Below are positions 46,301 through 54,878 of a stretch of DNA of 64,000 bases, in pieces. The notes beneath the pieces were generated by a model that was given only the letters and a program-made list of their open reading frames with translations, made no database searches and was not told where the DNA came from. The stretch lies in the NCBI RefSeq assembly GCF_003350325.1, contig NZ_QLYZ01000001.1, positions 310,001 through 374,000 of the forward strand, in the 5' to 3' direction. Position 1 is the first letter of the stretch; each line of letters opens with the position of its first letter. The position numbers and the translations under genes are program-made. Source of the DNA: Vibrio rhodolitus. GTDB lineage: Bacteria > Pseudomonadota > Gammaproteobacteria > Enterobacterales > Vibrionaceae.

Positions 46301-48229
46301 CTCGCCTTGCCAAATCGCCGCAAATGCTTGTTGGAAACGATCACGTGCTTCTCTTAAATCAACGCTATTGTCACTCTTATGCAGCATTGAGAAATCTAAG
46401 ATCCAATACACCTGACCATTGGCTTTGTGGATCTCATATGGCGATTCACCAATGACTCGCAAACCCAAGTTTTCTAGCATTGGCATCACATCAGAAAGAT
46501 GGATTGGTTCATCACGATGATAGAGTTTAAAGCGCACCGCTTTTGAATCGCTAGCAAGCTCTTGCGGGCGGTAAAACAGCATACCCAGCTTATTATCATC
46601 ATTGAGAGATTCTAAACGCTCAATATCTGCCACAGCAGAGGCAGGCAATACATCCTCTTTATATGAACGAGGGAAAGAGCGCATGTACTCTTTCGATAGT
46701 GGCAGACCTTTGCTTTCACCGAAGTTGGCAACGATCGCGTCCGATAGACGATCATCCCAACTTGACGAGGCTTCGACAAGGTTGCGCTCAATGGTCTTCA
46801 CATCAACATCCATATTATTGTTATCTACACGTACGATATAGTGAGTTCTGGCGAGTGGGCTCTCAGAGAAGTAAGTGGTAAATTCCACTTCTTGATCGCA
46901 ACCAAAATACTGTTTAAAGATCCGTTGTGTTTGGCGACGTAGCTCGGTGTTATAACGATCTTTAGTGACATACACCATACAACTAAAGAAGCGACCAAAT
47001 GGGTCTTTGCGCACAAACAAACGCAACATATCACGGTCTTGCATCTGCACCACGCCCATACCCACTTCCAGCAATTCTTCTTCTCTTGCTTGTAGTAGCT
47101 CATCGCGCGGATAGTTCTCTAATATATTATGGAGTGCTTTGTAGGAGTATGAGCCTTCTCTGTAACTGCTCGCCTTTAGGATACGCTGAACTTTTTCACG
47201 GATCAGAGGAATACCTGCGACGCTTTGGTTATATACCGCAGAGGTATAAAGCCCGGTAAAGCGATGCTCGCCGACAACTTTACCATTTTTATCAAACTTC
47301 TTAATCCCGATGTAATCGGTATAGGCGGGTCTATGAATTCGTGAAGGCGTATTACCTTTCGTCACAATCAGTAAAAACGGTTTTTCCGCTTCTAAACGCG
47401 CCGAATCGGGGAATTCAGAAAGCTTAACGCTGCGCACGCGCTTTTCACAAGAGAACAGACCTAAGCCTTTCTCTTCAGTCGGCTTTAGCTCCATCTCGCC
47501 GTTATCGTTGATCAGGTCATATTCTTTATACCCCATAAAGGTAAAGTTATGATCGCCCAACCAACGTAAAAACTGGATTGTTTCATCATAATGATCACGT
47601 TCGATCTCCACTTTACCTTGTAACTTCTCGACCTGATCTGTCACAAACTGCAGTCTATCAACCATCTGTCTCCAGTCGGTCACCACAAGTTGGGTATCCG
47701 ATAGAATATCAAGCAGCTCTTCTTTCAGTGACGCCATCGCTTGCTTGTCACTTAAACGATCTACCTCAATATGGAAAATAGAAAGTAAGTCACCTTCACC
47801 TTGTTCGATACTAACAATCTGGTCTTTTTTATCGCGTTTTATTTGTGTAGGACCATGTAGCATCAAATGGGAAGCAAGATCTAGGCGTGTTAATGCCATC
47901 TTAATCGAGTCGACAAGGAAAGGACTGTCTGGCACAACAATCTCGACGATAGTATGGGTCGATTGCCAACCCTGTTTACTGACCGTTGGATTAAAGACTC
48001 GGACAGAAATGTCTTGCGGTTTTTTGTCGTTGAGATGATGCCATAAACTGACCACGGCACCATATAAGTCGGATTCGTTACGCTCCAATAAATCATCTTG
48101 AGCAATATTGCTAAACAGATGTTGAGCAAGCTGGTTAACTAAAGGTTGTTGAGCAAGTTCGAGTTTGTCCTGAATCAGCTGGTATACCTTTTCAAGAAGA
48201 ACCGGCATTAGAGGTTCACGCACGGTCAT
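43388..48229 (-). CDS. NAD-specific glutamate dehydrogenase, large (180 kDa) type
   Basis: A 1613-residue enzyme from ATG 48229, which follows GTGGAGTG; a GTG two codons upstream is less likely. It is the large Bac_GDH type, with long N-terminal regulatory regions (about 700 residues), then the dehydrogenase core around VPVGAKGGFVCKRQ and DKGTATFSDLANSVSEEY, and a C-terminal helical part. It oxidises glutamate to 2-oxoglutarate and ammonium with NAD, chiefly in catabolism. Confidence 0.96.
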   Translation of the reverse strand: MTVREPLMPVLLEKVYQLIQDKLELAQQPLVNQLAQHLFSNIAQDDLLERNESDLYGAVVSLWHHLNDKKPQDISVRVFNPTVSKQGWQSTHTIVEIVVPDSPFLVDSIKMALTRLDLASHLMLHGPTQIKRDKKDQIVSIEQGEGDLLSIFHIEVDRLSDKQAMASLKEELLDILSDTQLVVTDWRQMVDRLQFVTDQVEKLQGKVEIERDHYDETIQFLRWLGDHNFTFMGYKEYDLINDNGEMELKPTEEKGLGLFSCEKRVRSVKLSEFPDSARLEAEKPFLLIVTKGNTPSRIHRPAYTDYIGIKKFDKNGKVVGEHRFTGLYTSAVYNQSVAGIPLIREKVQRILKASSYREGSYSYKALHNILENYPRDELLQAREEELLEVGMGVVQMQDRDMLRLFVRKDPFGRFFSCMVYVTKDRYNTELRRQTQRIFKQYFGCDQEVEFTTYFSESPLARTHYIVRVDNNNMDVDVKTIERNLVEASSSWDDRLSDAIVANFGESKGLPLSKEYMRSFPRSYKEDVLPASAVADIERLESLNDDNKLGMLFYRPQELASDSKAVRFKLYHRDEPIHLSDVMPMLENLGLRVIGESPYEIHKANGQVYWILDFSMLHKSDNSVDLREARDRFQQAFAAIWQGELESDGFNRLVLGASLTGREISILRAYARYMRQVGFPFSQQYIEDTLNHHPELAGDLVQLFKKRFDPKSKGSEKGQTTLINKITAQLEQVESLDDDRIIRRYMEMITATLRTNYYQLDQDKQPKPWLALKLKPSDIPEIPQPVPAFEIFVYAPDIEGVHLRGGKVARGGLRWSDRQEDFRTEILGLVKAQQVKNTVIVPVGAKGGFVCKRQATLSSRDEIFAEGQRCYKRFIRALLDVSDNIIDGEVVPPKNVIRHDEDDPYLVVAADKGTATFSDLANSVSEEYNFWLGDAFASGGSNGYDHKAMGITAKGGWESVKRHFREMGIDCQTTDFTAVGIGDMAGDVFGNGMLLSKHTCLVAAFNHLHIFIDPNPDSASSWQERERLFNLPRSSWEDYNADLISKGGGVFSRRAKSITLTPEIQKLLGTKKSSLAPNDLIKMILSMQVDLLWNGGIGTYVKASSETHMDVGDRANDVLRINGKDLNAKVVGEGGNLGMTQLGRIEYALAGGRVNTDFVDNVGGVDCSDNEVNIKIFLNSLVANGDLTVKQRNVILESMEDEVGEIVLDDAYCQSESISVTDYQGVSLVKEQIRFIHAMEKAGHLDRALEYIPDDETLLEREKQGLGLTRPELAVLVAYGKMVLKEELVHEDIANDEFHAKLLPQYFPSELRRNYLSQMENHPLRREIIATALANQMVNEMGCNFVTRLQEETGASVVDIANAYVASREIFGLGKVLEQIRALDNTATTSVQYDMMFAVRRTLRRVSRWILRNRKGRQSVTALIDLYRADVDKVRQDLDTLLVPLEVEDHNQEAQAWVEQGMTADLANYVARLSSLYSVLDVSTVSTEKGIAVDKVAQLYFNLGDRLSIHWFLNQINNQAVDNHWQALARAAFREDLDWQQRLLTAQVLSCGCQSADLDVIQSLDDWIANNQLSLNRWESILNEFKVGSVHEFAKFSVALRELMLLNLNCSANE

Positions 48230-48433
48230 AATCACACTCCACTATTAGAATTCTAAATTGTTGGGATGTCGTCTAAGCACTATAGGTTGTTGTAAGCATA
48301 GTGCTTAATCTTAGTAATGCCGTACCATTGTATCGATTATGTTACCTCTCGGTTAACTCTTTTTATAAATCTTGAGACGAAATGTTTGATAATGTGATTA
48401 AGGTTCTATTTAAAGTCCTGCAAATTACAGCGC

Positions 48434-48652
48434 TCACAGAACTTCTAACTTTAGAAACTTGTTATTCTGGTCAGTTGTTAACCTGAATCGTCCTTTTAAA
48501 CCAATTTGGCTTAAGAACGGACGAAAGCGTGTCGCGGGCAATTGAATACGCAAGCCATTATCGGTCGTCACCATGACACTACTCGCGGCGCCATTGTAGT
48601 GAGCAAGAAAGGTTTGATAAGGAATGTTGAGGGAAAAGTAGTATTGATTCAT
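48434..48652 (-). CDS. DUF2835 family protein
   Basis: A 72-residue protein, MNQYYFSLNIPYQTFL then the conserved IQLPATRFRPFLSQIGLKGRFRL core. No signal peptide or membrane segment. Function unknown; the basic beta-rich core could bind nucleic acid or act as an inhibitor, but that is speculation. It lies about 200 bases downstream, in the coding sense, of nothing related and upstream of the glutamate dehydrogenase gene. Confidence 0.82.
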   Translation of the reverse strand: MNQYYFSLNIPYQTFLAHYNGAASSVMVTTDNGLRIQLPATRFRPFLSQIGLKGRFRLTTDQNNKFLKLEVL

Positions 48653-48724
48653 GAGCGATTGAGTTTAGTCCTAATAATCACAAATATATTGGTCGCGAAG
48701 CTATTCTATACCGCAAACCAACCA

Positions 48725-48788
48725 AGTTGCACTAACGTCCTATTATACCAATCAGCAGTTGCACTAACGTCCTATTATACCAATCAGC
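48725..48788. repeat. 32-bp tandem duplication
   Basis: Two identical, directly adjacent 32-bp copies (48725-48756 and 48757-48788), each starting AGTTGCACTAACG and ending ACCAATCAGC. The end of the unit recurs inverted at 48935-48947, giving complementary ends around about 150-200 bases. Confidence 0.9.
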
Positions 48789-48971
48789 ATAAGTCTTTGA
48801 TCATTCTTGCTGATTAAAATCGCTGATAACGTTGTTGCAGATTTTGTAATTAGAATAACTAGTTAGCGGCAATCTGCGCCTAGTTCTAAGCGATTTTCCT
48901 TGCGCAATTTTCTGACCACTTACTTATCCTGATTGGTATTAGAGAGAACTGCAAACCTCTATCAATCACCA

Positions 48972-48997
48972 AGAAAACCGAGAAAACCGAGAAAACG
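48972..48997. repeat. 9-bp tandem repeat, about three copies
   Basis: AGAAAACCG is repeated nearly three times, the last copy ending in a variant (AGAAAACGA). Such short arrays may vary in copy number between strains. Confidence 0.75.
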
Positions 48998-49077
48998 AGT
49001 GATACAGAGTAAAAATTGGCGACAAAACAACCGCTTCACTGGCTCAAAGTATCGATTTTCCTGCTACTGCAAAATAA

Positions 49078-49093
49078 CTGTATACTTATACAG
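49078..49093. promoter_or_regulatory. LexA-type SOS box next to the dadA stop
   Basis: CTGTATACTTATACAG keeps the CTGT-N8-ACAG core and an AT-rich centre. It directly abuts the dadA stop codon on the minus strand. The flanks (AACTGTATA, TATACAGTTATT) match those of the box at 51162. Confidence 0.6.
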
Positions 49094-50374
49094 TTATTCG
49101 TAAGATTTACCAATTCCGTGGTCAGTTGGTCTCATGCCGTGATTATCGATCGGAGGTTGTTGCTGTTCGATCTGTGAGGTTAATAGAGATGCTGAACCCA
49201 ATGCCAATGTCCAACCCAACATGCCATGCCCGATATTAACAAACAAGTTTTCGGCGCCCGCTTTGCCAATTATCGGCACACTGCTTGGCGTGACCGGACG
49301 CATGCCTGCCCAAGTATGCAGGATCTCGCTATAACGTCCCGCTTTAGGAAAATTTTGCTGTGCAACACTTAATAGGTGTTCAGTCCGAGCTTGGTCTTTA
49401 TCTCGACTGTGACCAACAATATCCGCACAACCTGCAATCCGAAGTTTGTCACCAACGCGACTGACCACCACTTTATTATCCACATCAGTTACACAAACTC
49501 GAGGCGCATACTCAGTGGCTGTCACAGTAATGCTATAACCTTTGATTGGATAAATGGGCAGTTTAACCCCAACCTGCTTGAGAAGATTTAGGCTCTCCGA
49601 TCCGGTCGCCCAAACATAAGCATCAGCCTCAATTTTTCCCCGAGTGGTTTCAAGCGAAGTAATTGAATGTTGATGCTTGATGATTCGAGTCACCTGACAA
49701 TTGAACTGTGCAGTAAAGCCTTGTTCGCTTTGCATACACTTGAGCAACTGATGAGAAAACTGAAATGGATCACCAACGGCATCAATGGCTGAATAAATTC
49801 CACCAATAATAGGTTTAGATAGATGCCGTAGCGACGGTTCTAACTCGATACATTGTGGCTGGCTAAGGATCTCTTGTTTGCAACCCCATTGCTGTTTTTG
49901 CCCAACTCTTGTGGCGGCTTTGTCTAAGTCAACTTGATTGGTGTAGATAAGCAGCTTGCCGGAAACGCGATGATCAAATACAAAATCGGACTGAGACAAA
50001 AGTGTATCAAGCACCTGTTTAGAATGAAGTGCCAATCGCAACAGAGAGCGCGTATTCAACTGCTCTTGTTTTGCCTGTCCGTTTAACAAGAATTTACTAC
50101 CCCAGGTGATGAGGTTTAAGTCAGGTGAGAGTTTGATGCGAAACGCCGGATCTTTTCCCAAGAGTATCTTTGGTACTTTTTTAATCAAACTTGGTGAGGA
50201 CATCGCATCAATATAGGAATAACTCAGCTGGCAGCCATTGGCGTAACTACTCTTTAATGCGGGACCATCTTCAGCATCAATTAATATAACCCGATAACCT
50301 GCTCTTCTCAGTAAATACGCCGACGTCATCCCAATAATACCGGCGCCTACAATCGCAACTGTCTTTTCCGCCAT
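49094..50374 (-). CDS. dadA: D-amino acid dehydrogenase
   Basis: A 426-residue FAD enzyme from ATG 50374; the open frame runs nine codons further but MAEKTVAIVGAG is the natural start. The Rossmann motif GAGIIGMTSAYLLRRAG and the C-terminal HTWAGMRPVTPSSVPIIG and GHGMLGWTLALGSA are characteristic of DadA. It oxidises D-alanine and similar D-amino acids to keto acids, passing electrons to the respiratory chain. No alanine racemase lies beside it. Confidence 0.92.
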   Translation of the reverse strand: MAEKTVAIVGAGIIGMTSAYLLRRAGYRVILIDAEDGPALKSSYANGCQLSYSYIDAMSSPSLIKKVPKILLGKDPAFRIKLSPDLNLITWGSKFLLNGQAKQEQLNTRSLLRLALHSKQVLDTLLSQSDFVFDHRVSGKLLIYTNQVDLDKAATRVGQKQQWGCKQEILSQPQCIELEPSLRHLSKPIIGGIYSAIDAVGDPFQFSHQLLKCMQSEQGFTAQFNCQVTRIIKHQHSITSLETTRGKIEADAYVWATGSESLNLLKQVGVKLPIYPIKGYSITVTATEYAPRVCVTDVDNKVVVSRVGDKLRIAGCADIVGHSRDKDQARTEHLLSVAQQNFPKAGRYSEILHTWAGMRPVTPSSVPIIGKAGAENLFVNIGHGMLGWTLALGSASLLTSQIEQQQPPIDNHGMRPTDHGIGKSYE

Positions 50375-50610
50375 AACCCATCCTTGTCTATCCTGTAGCA
50401 ATGCTTGATATAAAGCTCCTAGCCAGTAACGCGTTTAACGAAATCGATAAATGCGTCTATCACCATCACCTAAATAAACTGTGTAGCATACCGTTACGAA
50501 GATCAAACAATGCGGGAAAAACTGGGACACAGGAAACTGTCGCTGATAGTTCTGCTAATAGAATTGTGAGCGCCGTGGCAATGCTCGATACAGACAATAC
50601 TCTATAACGG

Positions 50611-50922
50611 CTATAACCACATATTCTCACGCACTTCATAGTGATTTACATGTCGATCTGGGTTTAGATGGTATTTGTCATCTTCCGGGTACAACTTAGC
50701 AACGCCAATATCTTCCCCCGCAAACGCTTTGATGCATTCAAGATCTTGCCAATAAGTGATTAAGGTAATTTCTACTTCTTCATCTAAATCTCGATTGAGA
50801 ATTTGCGCGCCAACGAAACCTGCCGTTGATGAAGTATCCTTGATTCCTGTTTCATAAAGATAAGCAATAAAGCCTTCTGCATGCTGTTTTGGGCAAGTGG
50901 CTTTCCATTCTCTGGCTATCAT
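50611..50922 (-). CDS. Antibiotic biosynthesis monooxygenase (ABM) domain protein
   Basis: A 103-residue ferredoxin-like-fold protein: IAREWKATCPKQHAEGFIAYL, then EITLITYWQDLECIKAFAGEDIG. ABM-domain proteins are small dimeric oxygenases or stress proteins; the substrate is unknown. ATG 50922 has AAGGAAA upstream. It precedes dadA on the same strand with a 236-base gap, and a LexA-type box lies 240 bases upstream. Confidence 0.85.
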   Translation of the reverse strand: MIAREWKATCPKQHAEGFIAYLYETGIKDTSSTAGFVGAQILNRDLDEEVEITLITYWQDLECIKAFAGEDIGVAKLYPEDDKYHLNPDRHVNHYEVRENMWL

Positions 50923-51161
50923 GAATTTTCCTTTTCATTTTATATTTTATGTCTGTGGCTAGGCACTCCGTAACCCAAACCGAAATTGATTTTTGTTCCG
51001 CTTAATAGTGCTGGAACTATTTTAGAGATCAAATGGATCTTCTCACTAATAAGCGGGACATACAACCAAAAGCAGAAAAATCAAATTAATCATTAATAAT
51101 CAATCACTTAAATATAACCCTCATTTTCTACAGTCTCACTTTTACTGCACACCAAATTAAA

Positions 51162-51177
51162 CTGTATATTTATACAG
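51162..51177. promoter_or_regulatory. LexA-type SOS box upstream of the ABM gene
   Basis: CTGTATATTTATACAG differs from the ideal LexA core CTGTATATATATACAG at one central base and is flanked by AA and TT. It is 240 bases upstream of the ABM ATG and could place the ABM gene, perhaps also dadA, under SOS control. Confidence 0.65.
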
Positions 51178-51215
51178 TTATTACTATTTTTTGAAAAAAG
51201 CCCACTATCCGCACA

Positions 51216-51241
51216 CAAAAAAAGCGGCTTCAAAAGCCGCT
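51216..51241 (-). terminator. Terminator after pepN
   Basis: AGCGGCTT-CAA-AAGCCGCT with TTTTTTT on the minus strand, 30 bases past the pepN stop. Confidence 0.93.
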
Positions 51242-51270
51242 ATTTAATACTAACCTAAGCAAAACAGTGA

Positions 51271-53877
51271 TTAAGACTCTAACGCCTTAGTCACTTTTTC
51301 GAATAGATCTTTCGCTAGATTATCCATCGCTTTAAGCTGTTCAAGTTCAGCTTTAATCAGCGCTTGGCGCGTTTCATCGTACTTACCCAATTTTAGCAGT
51401 GGGTCAATCAAACGCGATGCAACTTGCGGGTTTGAGCTATTAAGCTCACGTAAGATCTCTCCAGCAAACTTATAGCCGGAGCCATCGACTGCGTGGAAGT
51501 GAACCGGGTTCATATTAAGGAATGAACCAATTAAGCTACGAGTACGGTTTGGGTTTTTCAAACTAAACGCTTCGTGCTGCATGGTTTGTTTGATCACTTC
51601 AAGTACATTATCTGCAGGGTTGCTGCCTTGCAGGGCGAACCATTTGTCCATAACCAAGCCATCGTGTTTCCACTTGTTGCTGTAGTCAGCCATCAAAGAT
51701 TCGCGACAGGTAAGTTGCGCTTGGTTTGCAGCAGACATTGCGGCAATCGTATCGGTCATGTTGTTGGCTTGCTGGTATTGTTGCTCAGCCAAAACATTAC
51801 CTTGTTCGGTATGAGCAAGGTAAGCCAAAGCGGTATTACGTAGAGCACGCTTACCAATTGCAGCATGATCAATGCTGTACTCTGCTTGATTCAAGCTGTG
51901 GTAAATAGCAGAAAGCTCATCTTGTAGTTCAAATGCTAATTGAACTTTGATTGCTTTTAGTACGGCAGCGACAGCATCGACATCAACAGTCTTATACCAA
52001 CCTGATACTTCATTGTGACTTGGCAACGAAAGCACTTCAGCAATAAACGCTGGTTCTAGTTCTTCACTTAACAATACACCACGGAATGCATCGACAACTT
52101 CATTTGGAAGTAATACCTCACCACCCGCTTGCAAGTTAGCAACGTTGCGACGAATATATTTCGCCAACAGCATTTGTCCCGCATCCCAACGAGCAAATTC
52201 ATTGCGAGCATGAACCATTAAGAACGTTAGCTCTTCATCACTGTAATCATATTCAAGTTTTACCGGTGCAGAGAATTCTCTTAAAAGTGATGGTACGGGT
52301 TTTTCTGTCACACCTTCAAACACAAAGCTTTGTTTAGCTTGAGTTAGATTCAGAATATTTGAAACTTTTTCACCGTTACAGCGTAACTCAATAACATCAC
52401 CCTTCTCATCATATAGCTCGATATCGAACGGAATATGCAAAGGCTGCTTCTCTTTTTGATCGAGAGTTGGCTCTGTTGATTGTTCTAGCGTCAATGTGTA
52501 CGTTTTAGCATCAGCATTGTATTCGCTGCTTGCTTTTACGGTCGGTGTGCCCGATTGGCTGTACCATAAACGGAACTGAGTTAAGTCAACACCGTTAGCA
52601 TCTTCCATCGCTTTGACGAAATCTTCACAAGTTGCTGCGGTGCCATCGTGTCGCTCCATGTAAAGCTTGATGCCTTTTTGGAATCCTTCTTCACCCAACA
52701 AGGTGTGGTACATACGAATGACTTCACTACCCTTTTCATACACGGTCAAAGTGTAGAAGTTATTCATCTCAATCACTTTATCTGGACGAATTGGATGAGA
52801 CATTGGGCTAGCATCTTCGGCAAACTGCGGACCACGAATAATACGAACATTGTTAATTCGATTTACTGCACGTGAGCCAAGATCAGATGAAAACTCTTGA
52901 TCGCGGAAAACAGTCAAACCTTCTTTTAAGCTAAGTTGGAACCAGTCACGACAAGTCACGCGGTTACCGGTCCAGTTATGGAAGTACTCGTGACCGATTA
53001 CCGCTTCAATACCTAAGTAATCTGTATCGGTTGCCGTTTGATCGTTCGCGAGAACAAACTTAGAGTTAAAGACATTTAAGCCTTTGTTTTCCATTGCGCC
53101 CATATTGAAGAAATCAACCGCGACAATCATGTAGATGTCCAAGTCGTACTCTAAGTCGAAACGCTCTTCGTCCCACTTCATCGAATTGATCAGTGAAACC
53201 ATCGCATGATTAGCGCGATCTAAGTTGCCTTTATCGACAAAGATTTCTAGTTCTACTGCACGACCAGACTTAGTGGTGTAGTTATCACGCAGAACATCAA
53301 AGTCACCCGCAACTAATGCAAACAGGTACGATGGTTTTGGATGTGGGTCAAACCACTTCACCCAATGACGACCATTTTCAGTTTCGCCTTGATCCACTCG
53401 GTTACCATTACTTAATAAGAATGGGTATTGTGCTCTGTCGGCAATAACGGTTGTGGTGTATTTCGCTAATACATCTGGGCGATCAAGGTAGTAAGTGATA
53501 CGACGGAAACCTTCCGCTTCACATTGAGTGCAGTAAGCACCATCAGATTTGTATAAACCCTCTAATGCGGTATTCGCTTCTGGGTTAATTTCAGTCACGA
53601 TGGTTAAAGTAAACTCTTCTGGTAGTTGGTTGATCTTGATGCCATCTTCAACCAACTCATAATCTGTCCATGATTCTTGGTTGACTAATAGACTCTTTAG
53701 CCCCAACCCATCACCATCTAACTCGAGCGTCGAGCTTGATTTTAATTGCTTAACTTGAGAGACAGCAGTAACGATTGTTGCGCTATCGTGCAGTTCAAAT
53801 GTCAGATCGATATCAGTAATAGTATGAGATGGTGACTGATAATCTTTGCGATATTTGGCTTGAGGAGCTTGAGCCAT
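51271..53877 (-). CDS. pepN: Aminopeptidase N
   Basis: An 868-residue M1 metallopeptidase. GAMENKG (substrate N-terminus recognition) and the zinc motif HEYFHNW, with the downstream Glu in LKEGLTVF, are intact. The C-terminal helical DUF3458-type region completes the E. coli PepN layout. It removes N-terminal residues from peptides in the cytoplasm. Confidence 0.97.
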   Translation of the reverse strand: MAQAPQAKYRKDYQSPSHTITDIDLTFELHDSATIVTAVSQVKQLKSSSTLELDGDGLGLKSLLVNQESWTDYELVEDGIKINQLPEEFTLTIVTEINPEANTALEGLYKSDGAYCTQCEAEGFRRITYYLDRPDVLAKYTTTVIADRAQYPFLLSNGNRVDQGETENGRHWVKWFDPHPKPSYLFALVAGDFDVLRDNYTTKSGRAVELEIFVDKGNLDRANHAMVSLINSMKWDEERFDLEYDLDIYMIVAVDFFNMGAMENKGLNVFNSKFVLANDQTATDTDYLGIEAVIGHEYFHNWTGNRVTCRDWFQLSLKEGLTVFRDQEFSSDLGSRAVNRINNVRIIRGPQFAEDASPMSHPIRPDKVIEMNNFYTLTVYEKGSEVIRMYHTLLGEEGFQKGIKLYMERHDGTAATCEDFVKAMEDANGVDLTQFRLWYSQSGTPTVKASSEYNADAKTYTLTLEQSTEPTLDQKEKQPLHIPFDIELYDEKGDVIELRCNGEKVSNILNLTQAKQSFVFEGVTEKPVPSLLREFSAPVKLEYDYSDEELTFLMVHARNEFARWDAGQMLLAKYIRRNVANLQAGGEVLLPNEVVDAFRGVLLSEELEPAFIAEVLSLPSHNEVSGWYKTVDVDAVAAVLKAIKVQLAFELQDELSAIYHSLNQAEYSIDHAAIGKRALRNTALAYLAHTEQGNVLAEQQYQQANNMTDTIAAMSAANQAQLTCRESLMADYSNKWKHDGLVMDKWFALQGSNPADNVLEVIKQTMQHEAFSLKNPNRTRSLIGSFLNMNPVHFHAVDGSGYKFAGEILRELNSSNPQVASRLIDPLLKLGKYDETRQALIKAELEQLKAMDNLAKDLFEKVTKALES

Positions 53878-53974
53878 TTCTAAATCCTTCTAAACGAATA
53901 GTGTCGAAAGTTGCCGGCTGATCATTTAACTAAATTGGCTGGCATTTATATTAACTAGCTTACATCTCTAACAA

Positions 53975-54016
53975 TAAAAAAACGAGGTATTGTCAGACAT
54001 TACCTCGTTTTTTTAC
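53975..54016. terminator. Terminator after the 54073 gene
   Basis: A 14-pair stem with one mismatch (AACGAGGTA-TTGTC and GACA-TTACCTCGTT) flanked by A and T runs on both sides; it serves the minus-strand gene ending at 54073. Confidence 0.88.
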
Positions 54017-54072
54017 CAATAAATTTTGTCTGTTAGAACAATATGCCTACTTTATACACAAGCCGCCGACCT

Positions 54073-54744
54073 TTATCTTATTCGATTTAGAACAGCAAAC
54101 ATGCCGCCTTCGTTGGACTCAATAGTTAGGGTATCGCGGTTAAGTTTGTAGCGTGTGTTGTGTTCGCCATTTTCATAAAGAAGTACCAAGTGTTCGCCTT
54201 CCGTAAAATAGACTCCACGTCTTACCGCCTCATCACCGTCAGGGTTACTCACTTTAAACAGAAACACGAAATCTGGCTGCAAAATTAAATCCATTCTATC
54301 TACTTCGCTAGCCATCAGATCATCACCCGCTAAATGTTGGCTTGACCACATGCCCGCAAGAGAATTAGACAGAGCTTTTCGAAACATCACACCATTAAGG
54401 TTAAGCATATTGTGATTGCTGGCATAGCCATACACTTGAGGATGGTCGGTATTCAAACCAAGAATTATCGTATCTTCGTTAGCGGTGTACATACCCTCCC
54501 AACGATCGATCGTATAATCTTTCTTTTGAATATCGATTGCGAAATTAAATTTCGAGTCGAGCGTCAACTTTATGGCAATGTAATTCTCTTTTGAATTTTC
54601 TGGATCAGGGTTAACTAAATACCAATCGCCAAGCAAAAAAGGGTGATCAAAGTAACTAAGAATGTCTGACTGCTTCGCGCCAGTAGCGCTAGAACTCCAA
54701 GCTGAAAAACTAAAACAGGCTAATAAAATCCCGATCCATCTCAT
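54073..54744 (-). CDS. Exported protein of unknown function
   Basis: A 223-residue protein from ATG 54744, with GAGGGGA upstream. The signal peptide is MRWIGILLACFSFSAWSSS. The mature part has two similar beta-rich halves, each with a short G-x-W or W-x-G core (LLGDWYLVNPD and LAGMWSSQHL), suggesting a duplicated lipocalin-like or META-like domain; this is only a sequence impression. A CRP-like site lies upstream. I do not recognise the family. Confidence 0.7.
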   Translation of the reverse strand: MRWIGILLACFSFSAWSSSATGAKQSDILSYFDHPFLLGDWYLVNPDPENSKENYIAIKLTLDSKFNFAIDIQKKDYTIDRWEGMYTANEDTIILGLNTDHPQVYGYASNHNMLNLNGVMFRKALSNSLAGMWSSQHLAGDDLMASEVDRMDLILQPDFVFLFKVSNPDGDEAVRRGVYFTEGEHLVLLYENGEHNTRYKLNRDTLTIESNEGGMFAVLNRIR

Positions 54745-54803
54745 ATCTGTTCCCCTCACTTTTTCTTTAAGCGTAGGCACATACGTACGAGAATGCGAAA
54801 TTT

Positions 54804-54819
54804 TTTGACTTAGATCACA
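54804..54819. promoter_or_regulatory. CRP-like site upstream of the 54073 gene
   Basis: TTTGA-CTTAGA-TCACA matches TGTGA-N6-TCACA with one mismatch, in the TTAGATCACATT context. It lies 60-75 bases upstream of the ATG, a normal activator position. Confidence 0.5.
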
Positions 54820-54831
54820 TTAGTTTTTAGC

Positions 54832-54860
54832 AAAAAAAAAGCGAGCTACTCGAGCCCGCT
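54832..54860 (-). terminator. Terminator after prc
   Basis: AGCGAGCT-ACTCG-AGCCCGCT (one mismatch) with TTTTTTTTT on the minus strand, 19 bases past the prc stop. Confidence 0.88.
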
Positions 54861-54878
54861 TTCATAATAGTTCATTGC

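Larger units (their letters stand above)
48653..49093. other. Repeat-rich spacer between DUF2835 and dadA
   Basis: 441 bases with no convincing gene. It holds a 32-bp tandem duplication (48725-48788), a 9-bp tandem array (48972-48997), an inverted CTGATTGGTATTA at 48935-48947 complementary to the tandem unit, and a LexA-type box at 49078-49093. Confidence 0.6.
50923..51270. other. Intergenic region between the ABM gene and pepN
   Basis: 348 bases containing the ABM promoter region (very AT-rich), a LexA-type box at 51162-51177 and the pepN terminator at 51216-51241. No gene seen. Confidence 0.6.

Noticed and set aside
48725..48997. CRISPR array
   Set aside because: The 32-bp and 9-bp repeats are directly adjacent, without spacers, and no cas genes are present.
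50401..50607. A 68-codon plus-strand frame between dadA and the ABM gene
   Set aside because: It has no ribosome site and no recognisable features, and it lies against the direction of both neighbours; probably chance.
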